The translations under genes were made by a program, and so were the position numbers. Shown here in pieces: positions 8,992 to 16,738 of a stretch of 64,000 bases of DNA (position 1 is the first letter of the stretch; every line of letters begins with the position of its first letter). The notes beneath the pieces were generated by a model. That model made no database searches and was not told where the DNA came from. It saw nothing but the letters and a program-made list of their open reading frames with translations. Origin of the DNA: Kribbella sp. VKM Ac-2569 (GTDB lineage: Bacteria > Actinomycetota > Actinomycetes > Propionibacteriales > Kribbellaceae); contig NZ_SGXJ01000006.1 in NCBI RefSeq assembly GCF_004216905.1, positions 248,001 to 312,000 of the forward strand. Reading direction: 5' to 3'.

Positions 8992-9816
8992 ATGAACACA
9001 GTCCCCTCCATCACTCTGGACAACGGCGTCGAGATCCCGCAGCTGGGCCTGGGGGTCTGGCAGGTCGAGGACGCAATCGTCACTGACGTTGTGGCGTCGG
9101 CGTTCGAGACCGGCTACCGGCACATCGACACCGCAGCGATCTACGGCAACGAGACCGGCGTCGGCCGGGCGATCGCGGCGTCGGGCATCCCGCGTGACGA
9201 CCTGTTCATCACCACCAAGCTGTGGAACTCCGAGCAGGGGTACGACAGCACGCTGAAGGCCTTCGACACGAGCCTGGAAAAGCTCGGTCTGGAGTACGTC
9301 GACCTGTACCTGATCCACTGGCAGTCGCTGCAGCGGGACCTGTACATCGACACCTGGAAGGCGTTCGAGCAGCTGTATGCCGACAAGCGGGTGCGCGCGA
9401 TCGGCGTCTCGAACTTCCACGAGCCCGCGCTGCGGCGGATCTTCGAGGAGACCACGATCCGGCCCGCGGTGAACCAGATCGAGCTGCACCCGGCGCTGCC
9501 GCAGGACGAGCTCCGCGCGTTCAACGCCGAGAACGACATCGTCACCGAGGCGTGGAGCCCGCTGGCCTCCGGCGAGCTGCTGGCGAACCCGGCGCTCGCG
9601 ACGATCGGCGCGAAGTACGGCAAGTCGGGGGCCCAGGTGATGATCCGCTGGCACCTGCAGCTCGGCAACGTGGTGATCCCGAAGACCGTCACGCCGAGCC
9701 GGATCCAGGAGAACTTCGAGGTCTTCGACTTCCGCCTGGACAACGACGACATGGCCGCGATCGCGGACCTGGAGACCGGCGTCCGCACCGGCGGCGACCC
9801 GGACGTCTTCGGCTAA
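8992..9816 (+). CDS. Aldo/keto reductase
   Basis: A 274-residue NADPH-dependent reductase of the AKR5-like group (2,5-diketo-gluconate reductase type). The catalytic tetrad Asp46, Tyr51, Lys76 and His109 is intact, in GYRHIDTAAIYGNE, FITTKLW and LYLIHW. The phosphate-binding end VVIPKTVTPSRIQENF, which contacts NADPH, is present near residue 225. It reduces aldehydes or ketones; the physiological substrate cannot be read from sequence. Its TAA overlaps the TAG of the convergent LysR gene. Confidence 0.93.
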   Translation: MNTVPSITLDNGVEIPQLGLGVWQVEDAIVTDVVASAFETGYRHIDTAAIYGNETGVGRAIAASGIPRDDLFITTKLWNSEQGYDSTLKAFDTSLEKLGLEYVDLYLIHWQSLQRDLYIDTWKAFEQLYADKRVRAIGVSNFHEPALRRIFEETTIRPAVNQIELHPALPQDELRAFNAENDIVTEAWSPLASGELLANPALATIGAKYGKSGAQVMIRWHLQLGNVVIPKTVTPSRIQENFEVFDFRLDNDDMAAIADLETGVRTGGDPDVFG

Positions 9817-10706
9817 ATCAGGTCCAGGAAGCGCGCCAGGACTGGCGAGCGGTTGTCCGGCGACCAGGCTACGGAGAGTTGCCACGGTGGTAGGTCGTCG
9901 GACAACTCGCGGTAGACGACCGTGTCGGGGTTGGACGGCGGCGTCGGGCTGATCAGCAGCGAGATGCCGAGTCCGGCCGCGACCAGCGACACGATCGTCT
10001 GTACGTCGGCCGCCTCCTGCTCGATCCGCGGGGTGAACCCGACCTCCCGGCAGTACCCGACGATCGTGTCGTGCACCGCCGGCCCGCTCGGCCGCGAGTA
10101 GAACACGAACGGCTCCTCCGCGAGCTCAGCCAGCCGTAGTCGTTTCCGCCGCGCCAGGCGATGCCGGGCCGGCAGCGCAGCCACCAACGAGTCCTCGGCA
10201 ACCACCCGCGACGTCAGCTTCGGCGCGAGCTGTACGACGGCACTCGCACCGCCCGGCGTACTGGGCCGAAGCAGGCCGACGTCGATCCGCCCGTCACACA
10301 ACGCCTCGGTCTGCCGCAGCGTCGTCCACGACTCCAGGTCCAGCACCACCTCGGGATACGCCTGCCGGAACGCACCCAGCAGCCGCGGCAGCGCGTCGAA
10401 CGTTGCCGACTGCACAAATCGCAGCCGCAACGTCCCCAGCTCACCGCGTTGCGTCCGCTGCGCCGTGCGGACCGCCTCGTCCGACCGCCGCAGCAGGTCC
10501 TGCGCGTCGGCGAGGAACGTCGCGCCCGCGGCCGTCAGCACGAATCTGCGCTTCACGCGAGCGAACAGCTCGACGCCCAGATCGTGCTCGAGTGCCGCGA
10601 TCTGGCGACTCAGCGACGGCTGGGTCAGGTGCAGCCGCGTGGCCGCACGCCCGACGTTCATCTCCTCGGCCACCACCACGAACGACCTGAGCTGGCGCAG
10701 TTCCAT
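9813..10706 (-). CDS. LysR-family transcriptional regulator
   Basis: A 297-residue LysR-type regulator. Starting at the ATG at 10706 (MELRQLRSFVVVAEEMNVGRAA) the N-terminal winged helix has normal LTTR length; the recognition helix lies in LTQPSLSRQIAALEHDLG. Residues 90-290 form the two-lobed effector domain. It is convergent with the aldo/keto reductase and divergent from a small unknown gene, with an LTTR-like palindrome in the intergenic space, so it probably autoregulates and controls that promoter. The effector is unknown. Confidence 0.92.
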   Translation of the reverse strand: MELRQLRSFVVVAEEMNVGRAATRLHLTQPSLSRQIAALEHDLGVELFARVKRRFVLTAAGATFLADAQDLLRRSDEAVRTAQRTQRGELGTLRLRFVQSATFDALPRLLGAFRQAYPEVVLDLESWTTLRQTEALCDGRIDVGLLRPSTPGGASAVVQLAPKLTSRVVAEDSLVAALPARHRLARRKRLRLAELAEEPFVFYSRPSGPAVHDTIVGYCREVGFTPRIEQEAADVQTIVSLVAAGLGISLLISPTPPSNPDTVVYRELSDDLPPWQLSVAWSPDNRSPVLARFLDLI

Positions 10707-10744
10707 ACCCACATCATGCACCAGACACATCAACTCCACACGGA

Positions 10745-10767
10745 ACTTTCATTGGACGTATGAAGGT
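10745..10767. promoter_or_regulatory. LysR-type palindrome between divergent genes
   Basis: TTCAT (10748-10752) and ATGAA (10760-10764) form a perfect inverted repeat with a 7-base spacer, extended outward to eight-base imperfect arms (ACTTTCAT / ATGAAGGT). The enclosed T-N11-A spacing fits an LTTR box. It lies 40 bases upstream of the minus-strand LysR start, so it is a likely binding site for that regulator (inference). Confidence 0.55.
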
Positions 10768-10804
10768 CCAGGTTCCTACTGTCGAAGGGTCGAAAGGAAC
10801 CACC

Positions 10805-11050
10805 GTGCAATACATCCCGTTCTCGATGATCAAATCGATCCACGAGCAAACCCACTCTGCGATGCCCGACGCCCCGATGCGTCCTTATGTCCCGAAACGC
10901 CACCCGATCCGCGACGCCGTACGCCGGTGGCGCGAGCGCCGTACCCCGGCGCTGCCCGTTGTCGACCTGAAGCTGCTCCCGACCGACCTGTGCCAAGCTG
11001 AGCTTCGTGATCGAGGTACGTCGCCTGCGGGTGTTGCGCGCGCTTGCTGA
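10805..11050 (+). CDS. Small basic protein of unknown function
   Basis: A possible 81-residue product from a GTG preceded by AAAGGA six bases upstream. It starts MQYIPFSMIKSIHEQTH, then a proline-rich stretch and a basic segment RDAVRRWRERR. Third positions are strongly G/C from about codon 15 onward, as in real genes here. I recognise no family. Doubts are the 44-base overlap with the following LysR gene and its short length. It sits just downstream of the LTTR palindrome, so it may be the target of the divergent LysR regulator. Confidence 0.4.
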   Translation: MQYIPFSMIKSIHEQTHSAMPDAPMRPYVPKRHPIRDAVRRWRERRTPALPVVDLKLLPTDLCQAELRDRGTSPAGVARAC

Positions 11051-11906
11051 CCACGGGACTGTGACCGCGGCCGCCGAGGTGCTGCATCTGACGCCCTCGG
11101 CGGTCTCGCAGCAACTGGCGGCCCTGGAGTCCGAGGTCGGCCAGGAACTGCTCGAACGCCGCGGCCGCCGGGTCGCGATCACGTCGGCCGGCCGGCTGCT
11201 CCTCGCCCATGCCGACACCATCCTCGCCGAGGTAGAACGCGCCGAGGACGCGATGCGGCTGCACGCGAACGGCGCGAACGGCGAGGTCCGCGTCGTCGCC
11301 TTCGCGACCGCGATCACCCTGCTGGTCGCACCGGCGCTGACCAGGCTCCGCGAGACCAGCCCCGGCCTCACCCTCGTCGTCCGCGACGCCGAGGGCCACC
11401 AGGGCATCACCCATCTACTCGACGGCGACGCCGACGTCGCGATCGCCGTCGAGCACCGCGGCTCCCCGCGGCACGACGACAAGCGGCTGGTCCGGATCCC
11501 GTTGTACGCCGAGCCGTTCGTCGCCGTCCTGCCGTCGACACACCCGGGCGCGGACCACGACACGATCGAACTGGGCATGCTCGCGGACGACGACTGGGTG
11601 ATGACCGGACCCGGCAACCCGATCCGCGACGTCGTACTGCTCGCCTGTGAGCAGGCCGGGTTCCAGCCGCGGATCGTCCACCAGTCCGACGATTTCCGCG
11701 CCGTCGCGGCCCTGGTCGCGGCCGGCGGCGGCGTCTCGCTCGTCCCACGCCTCGCCGTACCCGAGCCGACCCTCGCGCTGATCCGTCCGCTCCCGGATCC
11801 CGCGCCGACCCGCCGCGTGTACGCCGCCGTCCGCAACAGCCGGGCCGATCACCCGCTGATCACCGCAACCCTCGCAGTACTCACCGAGGTCGCCGAGAAG
11901 CTGTAG
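11007..11906 (+). CDS. LysR-family transcriptional regulator
   Basis: A 299-residue LysR-type regulator starting at GTG (IEVRRLRVLRALADHGTVTAAAEVLHLTPSAV in part). The helix-turn-helix HLTPSAVSQQLAALESEVG is complete, and the C-terminal part has two substrate-binding lobes (VRVVAFATAITLLVAP; GGGVSLVPRLAV). It resembles the LTTR subgroup with a short N-terminus seen next to transport or degradation genes. No divergent partner is present; the small gene upstream overlaps it and the SDR gene converges on it. The regulated genes cannot be told. Confidence 0.92.
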   Translation: MIEVRRLRVLRALADHGTVTAAAEVLHLTPSAVSQQLAALESEVGQELLERRGRRVAITSAGRLLLAHADTILAEVERAEDAMRLHANGANGEVRVVAFATAITLLVAPALTRLRETSPGLTLVVRDAEGHQGITHLLDGDADVAIAVEHRGSPRHDDKRLVRIPLYAEPFVAVLPSTHPGADHDTIELGMLADDDWVMTGPGNPIRDVVLLACEQAGFQPRIVHQSDDFRAVAALVAAGGGVSLVPRLAVPEPTLALIRPLPDPAPTRRVYAAVRNSRADHPLITATLAVLTEVAEKL

Positions 11907-11920
11907 TCAGTTGGAGCTGA

Positions 11921-12715
11921 CTACTCTCCACGAGACTTTGCAGCCGAGGAAGCGGGACGGCGGCCGTCCAGCCCTACAGTCGACACGCGCGCAATGAGCG
12001 CGCGGGGCGTGAAGCGCGCGGCGACCATCAGGAGCTTGTAGCGGCGGCTCGGGATCGAGATCGCCTTGCCTCGCTGCAGGTCCTTCCAGGCCGCGGCGAC
12101 CAACTCGTCCGCGTCCAGCCACATGAACGACGGGATGAGCGACTTGTCCATCCCCATCCGCTCGTGGAACTCGGTGTGCACGAACCCCGGGCACAACGCC
12201 ATCACCGCGACACCCTGTGCGTGCAGCCCGGTCGCCAACCCGGCGGAGAAGCTCGTCACCCAGGCCTTGTGCGCGCTGTAGATGTTGCGCTGCAGGAATC
12301 CGGCCACCGAGGACACGTTGATCACCGCACCCGAGCCCCGCTCGATCATCGGAAGTACGGCGGCATGCGTGAGCCGCAGTACGACGCGAACCAGCAGATC
12401 GAGTTGCTTCTCCTCGACCTCGACCGGGTTCTCCCAGAACGGCTTCTTCTGCCCGAAGCCGGCGTTGTTCACCAGCAACTCGATCGGCCCGGTCCGGAAC
12501 CGCTCCTCGACGCGCGCCAGATCGGCCGCGTCGGTCAGGTCGGCGGCCAGCACCTCGCACTCGACATCGTGCAGCCGCGTGATGTCGGCGGCGACCTCCT
12601 TGAGGCGCGCCTCGTCCCGCGACACCAGCACCAGGTCGTACCCCTCGAGCGCGAGCTTGTCCGCGAACGCCCGGCCGATCCCGGTCGCCGGCCCGGTGAC
12701 GAGCGCAGTCGGCAT
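11921..12715 (-). CDS. Short-chain dehydrogenase/reductase
   Basis: A 264-residue classical SDR. The NAD(P)-binding glycine motif TGPATGIG is at residues 7-14, NNAG at 83-86, and the catalytic Ser135/136, Tyr146 and Lys150 are in NVSSVAGF and YSAHK. I chose the ATG at 12715, preceded by CGGGAGGAC, over the upstream in-frame ATG. The C-terminal 40 residues (RRYKLLMVAARFTPRALIAR) are hydrophobic and basic, as in SDRs of the DltE/YqjQ type that associate with the membrane. The substrate is unknown. It is divergent from a HAD phosphatase gene. Confidence 0.92.
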   Translation of the reverse strand: MPTALVTGPATGIGRAFADKLALEGYDLVLVSRDEARLKEVAADITRLHDVECEVLAADLTDAADLARVEERFRTGPIELLVNNAGFGQKKPFWENPVEVEEKQLDLLVRVVLRLTHAAVLPMIERGSGAVINVSSVAGFLQRNIYSAHKAWVTSFSAGLATGLHAQGVAVMALCPGFVHTEFHERMGMDKSLIPSFMWLDADELVAAAWKDLQRGKAISIPSRRYKLLMVAARFTPRALIARVSTVGLDGRRPASSAAKSRGE

Positions 12716-12767
12716 CGTGCAGTCCTCCCGTCGGTGACGCACCCAGTGTGTCACCTACCCTGATCAC

Positions 12768-13406
12768 GTGCTGGCGGACATCGACACCTGGGTTCTGGAC
12801 CTCGACAACACGTTGTATCCGGCCGAGGTGGGACTGGCCGACCAGATGAACGTCCGGATCCGGGCGTACCTCGCCGACCTGTTCGGCACCGACGAAGCCG
12901 AGGCCCTTCGGTTGCAGGCACAGCTCGTCGCCGAGCACGGGACGACCCTCCGCGGCCTGATGAACACCCGGTCGATCGACCCACACGACTACCTCGCGTG
13001 GGAGCACACGATCGACTACGAAGTACTTCGTCCCGATCCCGTGCTGGCAGAGATCCTCACCGGGTTGCCGGGGCGGCGGTACCTGTACACGAACGGCTCG
13101 GCGTACCACGCGCAGCAGGTGCTCGGGCGCCTCGGACTGACCGAGTGCATCGACGGCGTCTTCGACATCCTCGCCGCCGACCTGATCCCGAAGCCGTACG
13201 ACGAGAGCCTGGACGCCTTCCTGACCTCGTTCGGGATCGACCCGGTGCGGGCCGCGATGTTCGACGATCTCGAGGTGAACCTGACCGGGCCCCACGAGCG
13301 CGGGATGACGACGGTCTGGGTGACCGGCGGGACGCCGTACGAGCAGCTCGCGGCCCGGCGCTGGCGGGCGGCCGACCTGCCCGGGTTCCTACGAGCAAAC
13401 ATCTGA
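12768..13406 (+). CDS. HAD hydrolase, pyrimidine 5'-nucleotidase type
   Basis: A 212-residue HAD-superfamily hydrolase starting at GTG. The nucleophile motif DLDNTLY places Asp11 and Asp13, motif II is YTNGS near residue 107, and motif IV is MFDDLEVNL near residue 163. The DLDNTLYP signature and length match the SDT1/pyrimidine 5'-nucleotidase group, which dephosphorylates UMP and CMP; the exact substrate is inferred. It is divergent from the SDR, 52 bases apart, so both probably share one promoter region. Confidence 0.9.
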   Translation: MLADIDTWVLDLDNTLYPAEVGLADQMNVRIRAYLADLFGTDEAEALRLQAQLVAEHGTTLRGLMNTRSIDPHDYLAWEHTIDYEVLRPDPVLAEILTGLPGRRYLYTNGSAYHAQQVLGRLGLTECIDGVFDILAADLIPKPYDESLDAFLTSFGIDPVRAAMFDDLEVNLTGPHERGMTTVWVTGGTPYEQLAARRWRAADLPGFLRANI

Positions 13407-13454
13407 TGAATCACTGGACTGGCTCGGCCGGACAGGCTGAGCATGTACAGATGT

Positions 13455-13468
13455 GACCAGAAGTGGTC
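13455..13468. promoter_or_regulatory. Palindrome upstream of the GntR regulator
   Basis: GACCA-GAAG-TGGTC is a perfect inverted repeat with a 4-base spacer, 32 bases before the GntR start. FadR-type regulators bind TGGTC-like palindromes with such arms, so this may be an autoregulatory operator (inference). Confidence 0.5.
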
Positions 13469-13500
13469 TGAGGACTTACTCTTCGGGAGGAGGTGAGGGG

Positions 13501-14199
13501 ATGGCTGCTACGGACAAGGCACTGGCCGGGTTGCGGCAGATGATCGCGTCCGGGGAGCTCGGGCCGGGGGCGAAGTTCCCGCCGGAGCCCGAGTTGTGCG
13601 ACCACTTGGGCGTGTCCCGGAGCTCGCTGCGGGAGGCTGTGCGGTCGCTCGGCGCGCTCGGCGTGATCGAGTCCCGGCACGGGTCGGGCACGTACGTCAC
13701 CGCGCTGGACCCGGCCGCGATCATCGGCAGGTTCTCGCTGTCGGTCGAGCTGATCCCGCTCGAGGGAGTGCTCGAACTGCTGGAGGTACGCCGGGTGCTC
13801 GAGGCGCACGCCACCGCCGCCGCGGCCGCCCGCCAGGACCCGGAACTCGAAGCGCAACTGAGCTCGGTCCTCGATCGGCTCGAGTCGACCACGGACGCGA
13901 CCGAGATCCAGCACCTGGACGCCGAGTTCCACGGCCTGATCTGCGCGGCCGGCGGCAACCCGACGGTCACCGCACTCACTGGCGTGATCCGCGGTCGCGG
14001 CGGCCACTACCGGATCTTCGAGCCCGGCGCCGACTTCGACGCGATCAAGCAGACCAGCGACCGCGGCCACCGCGCAATCCTGGCCGCGATCACCACCCGC
14101 GACCCCGCGGCCGCCGCCACCGCCGCGTCCGCCCACATCGCCCAGACCGAGCTCTGGCTGCGCGCCCTCCGGCCCGTCCCGCAACCGGCGCTGCCATGA
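13501..14199 (+). CDS. GntR-family regulator, FadR subfamily
   Basis: A 232-residue regulator with an N-terminal GntR winged helix (LGPGAKFPPEPELCDHLGVS, then SRSSLREAVRSLGALGVI) and a C-terminal all-helical FCD domain (LLEVRRVLEAHATAAAAA; LDAEFHGLICAAGGN, in which Asp and His would bind metal). The start at 13501 follows an excellent GGGAGGAGGTGAGGGG ribosome site. FadR-type proteins sense small organic acids. The following GNAT gene overlaps its stop (ATGA), so the two are co-expressed, but the metabolic target is not evident. Confidence 0.92.
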   Translation: MAATDKALAGLRQMIASGELGPGAKFPPEPELCDHLGVSRSSLREAVRSLGALGVIESRHGSGTYVTALDPAAIIGRFSLSVELIPLEGVLELLEVRRVLEAHATAAAAARQDPELEAQLSSVLDRLESTTDATEIQHLDAEFHGLICAAGGNPTVTALTGVIRGRGGHYRIFEPGADFDAIKQTSDRGHRAILAAITTRDPAAAATAASAHIAQTELWLRALRPVPQPALP

Positions 14200-14627
14200 G
14201 GTGGAGGTTGCGGCCGGCGACGGCGAACGACCTCGAGGAACTCGTCGAACTCCGGGCCGTCGCCATGCGCCCGGACCTCGAACGCCTCGGGCGGTACGAC
14301 GATCATCGCGTCCGGCAACGCCTGCGTGACGCGTACACACCCGAGCACACCCGGATCATCGAGGTCGACGGCGAGTTCGCCGGATCCATCAGCATCCGGC
14401 CGGCCGAGGACCGCCACTGGCTCGAGCATTTCTACCTTGCCCCGCACCACCAGGGCCGCGGCCTCGGTTCCGCCGTACTGCGTTCCGTCCTGGACGAAGC
14501 CGGCGCCGCGACCGTCGCGCTGAACGTGCTGCAGGGCAGCCCGGCCCGGAAGTTGTACGAGCGCCACGGCTTCGTCACCGAGACCGAGGATCCGGTCGAC
14601 GTCTTCATGGTTCGGAAATTTCTCTGA
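14196..14627 (+). CDS. GNAT-family N-acetyltransferase
   Basis: A 143-residue single-domain GNAT. The acetyl-CoA-binding motif A is HFYLAPHHQGRGLGSAVL near residues 76-93, with the Q/RxxGxG/A loop QGRGLG, and the C-terminal motif is ARKLYERHGFVTE. It is translationally coupled to the GntR regulator by an ATGA overlap. The substrate, small molecule or protein, cannot be assigned. Confidence 0.88.
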   Translation: MRWRLRPATANDLEELVELRAVAMRPDLERLGRYDDHRVRQRLRDAYTPEHTRIIEVDGEFAGSISIRPAEDRHWLEHFYLAPHHQGRGLGSAVLRSVLDEAGAATVALNVLQGSPARKLYERHGFVTETEDPVDVFMVRKFL

Positions 14628-14699
14628 CCTGTCGAGATCTTGCGCACCGATCGTCGGGTGCATAACCTCCAGACAATTCGTCCGGGAGGGGATCCGCCG

Positions 14700-16652
14700 A
14701 TGTCCCGTTCGCACATGATCGCGGTCGCCGTGACGACCGCGCTCCTCGGTGCCGTGCTCACATCTCAACCAGCCGCCGCAGGCCCCGCGCCGCGGCTCAC
14801 CCGGGCCGGGCTCGATCCCGCTTTGGTGACCGGCCGCGGCGCCGACGTACCGTTCGTCGAGCAGGAGGCGGAGAACGCCGTCTTCACCGGCGAGCAGCTC
14901 GGCCCGGGGCGGGAGGCGTACACGCTCCCGGCCGAGGCTTCCGGGCGTACCGCCGTACGGCTGCAGCCCAAGCAGTACGTCGAATTCACGCTGACGCAGC
15001 CCGCGAACGCGTTCACGTTGCGGTACAGCATCCCGGACGCGCCGGCCGGCGGTGGGATCACCGCGCCGCTCGACGTGAGCGTCGACGGGAAGCACCGGCG
15101 GACGATGACGCTGACGTCGCAGTACGCGTGGCTGTACGGCATGTATCCGTTCTCCAACGACCCGAACGTCGACCCCATCCCGGGCTGGTGGAAGCCTGAC
15201 CCGGACCCGGTCGCCAAGCCGTTCCGACCGAACCACTTCTACGACGAGCAGCGAGTGATGCTCGACCGGACGTACCTGGCCGGCTCGCGCATTCGGTTCG
15301 CGGTACCTCGTGAGACCACGGCGGCGTGGACCGTGCTCGACGTCGCGGACTTCGAACTGGTGAAGGCCCCGTTGAAGCAGCCAGCACGGTCGCTCGACGT
15401 ACGGCTGTTCGGCGCCGACCCGACCGGACGACGGGACGCCGCGCCCGCGATCGAGCGCACGATCGCGGCCGCGCAGCGGATCGGCTGGTCGGTGTTCATC
15501 CCCGCGGGGACTTTCCAGATGAACCGGCACATCGTCGTCGACCAGGTCACGATCCGCGGCGCGGGCAACTGGTGGACGATCATCAAGGGCAAGGTGCTCC
15601 CGCTCGCCGAGCCCGCGCCGGACAAGTCGGTGCACAGCGCACCTGGCTTCTACGGCAAGTACGCCGCCGACGGCGGGAGCACCGGCGTACATCTGTCGGA
15701 CTTCGCGATCGAGAGCGATGTCAGCGAACGCATCGACACCGACCAGGTGAACGGAATCGGCGGCGCGATCGGCGGCGGCTCCACGATCGAGAACCTGTAC
15801 CTGCGCCACACCAAGGTCGGCATCTGGCTCGACGGCCCGATGGACAGCCTGCTGATCCGCAACAACGTCATCACCGACGCGGTTGCCGACGGCATCAATC
15901 TGCACCTCGGCGTCTCGAACGTCCGGGCCACCAACAACTTCGTCCGCAACAGCGGCGACGACGGGCTGGCGATGTGGTCGGAGGCGAACCCTTCCGGTGT
16001 GGTCAATCACGACAACGTCTACGACCACAACACCGTGCAGACACCCGTGCTCGCGAACAACATCGCGATCTACGGCGGCCGGGACAACGCGGTGACCGAC
16101 AACCTGGTCGCCGACCCGATCCGCGAGGGCAGCACGTTGCACGCCGGCTCGCGATTCAACGCGACGCCGTTCGAGGGCACGCTGACGTTCGCCCGCAACA
16201 CCACGGTCCGCGGCGGTCCGCGCGATCTCAACTGGAACATCGGCCTCGGCGCGATCTGGCTGTACGCGCTGCAGTCCACGATGTCCGCTCCGATCGAGAT
16301 CGTCGACAGTTCGTTCCTGGACTCGACGTACAACGCGATGATGTTCGTCGTCGACTGGCCGGTGAAGGACGACTACGCGATCACGGGAGTCGCCGTCCGC
16401 AACATCAAGGTCGACGGCACCGGGACCAACGTGGTGAACGCCCGGGTCGGCGGCTGGGCGACGTTCGAGAACGTCGAAGCCCGAAACGTCGGAGCCCCGT
16501 TCGTCAACAACTGCGGCACGTTCCACTTCAACGGCCCACCGGAGTTCGACGTACGACTCCTCGCCGGCAACGACGGCGGCTGGGCCGGCGCAACGTGGTG
16601 CGAAGACCGCCCCGCCGTCGTCCCGCCACCGCCGCCGTCTCCGTGGAACTGA
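14700..16652 (+). CDS. Secreted parallel beta-helix glycosidase, GH87-like (alpha-1,3-glucanase/mycodextranase type)
   Basis: A 650-residue exported protein: signal peptide at 1-28 (cleavage after AAA), a carbohydrate-binding-module-like beta-sandwich at about 50-222 (VEQEAENAVFTG; YVEFTLTQPANAFTLRYSIP), then a right-handed parallel beta-helix starting SLDVRLFGADPTGRRD. Asp397 in VADGINLH and the pair Asp420-Asp421 in NSGDDGLAMW have the 23- and 24-residue spacing I recall for the catalytic aspartates of GH87 alpha-1,3-glucanases. It probably attacks alpha-1,3-linked glucan, for example from fungal walls. A polysaccharide lyase or epimerase is a weaker alternative. A GGGAGGGG site supports the ATG at 14700. 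Confidence 0.68.
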   Translation: MSRSHMIAVAVTTALLGAVLTSQPAAAGPAPRLTRAGLDPALVTGRGADVPFVEQEAENAVFTGEQLGPGREAYTLPAEASGRTAVRLQPKQYVEFTLTQPANAFTLRYSIPDAPAGGGITAPLDVSVDGKHRRTMTLTSQYAWLYGMYPFSNDPNVDPIPGWWKPDPDPVAKPFRPNHFYDEQRVMLDRTYLAGSRIRFAVPRETTAAWTVLDVADFELVKAPLKQPARSLDVRLFGADPTGRRDAAPAIERTIAAAQRIGWSVFIPAGTFQMNRHIVVDQVTIRGAGNWWTIIKGKVLPLAEPAPDKSVHSAPGFYGKYAADGGSTGVHLSDFAIESDVSERIDTDQVNGIGGAIGGGSTIENLYLRHTKVGIWLDGPMDSLLIRNNVITDAVADGINLHLGVSNVRATNNFVRNSGDDGLAMWSEANPSGVVNHDNVYDHNTVQTPVLANNIAIYGGRDNAVTDNLVADPIREGSTLHAGSRFNATPFEGTLTFARNTTVRGGPRDLNWNIGLGAIWLYALQSTMSAPIEIVDSSFLDSTYNAMMFVVDWPVKDDYAITGVAVRNIKVDGTGTNVVNARVGGWATFENVEARNVGAPFVNNCGTFHFNGPPEFDVRLLAGNDGGWAGATWCEDRPAVVPPPPPSPWN

Positions 16653-16656
16653 CGGT

Positions 16657-16738
16657 TCCCCAGGCCATCACAATTAGCCGATGCCGGCGCGCTCCGGCGT
16701 GGTCGCTTCCTGATCCGGCGATTGTGATGGCCTGGGGA
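16657..16738. repeat. Palindromic repeat element, copy A
   Basis: The ends are a perfect 18-bp inverted repeat, TCCCCAGGCCATCACAAT at 16657-16674 and its complement at 16721-16738, closing 46 bases that contain an inner GCCGG/CCGGC hairpin. The same terminal sequence recurs in copies B and C. It fills the space between two convergent genes and supplies the last 21 codons and stop of the MFS gene. It could act as a bidirectional transcription terminator or be a MITE/REP-like mobile palindrome. Confidence 0.88.

Noticed and set aside
14007-16526. Minus-strand frame of 839 codons
   Set aside because: Low-complexity Val/Arg/Asp sequence, antisense to the GH87-like gene and the GntR-GNAT pair; a shadow caused by high G+C.
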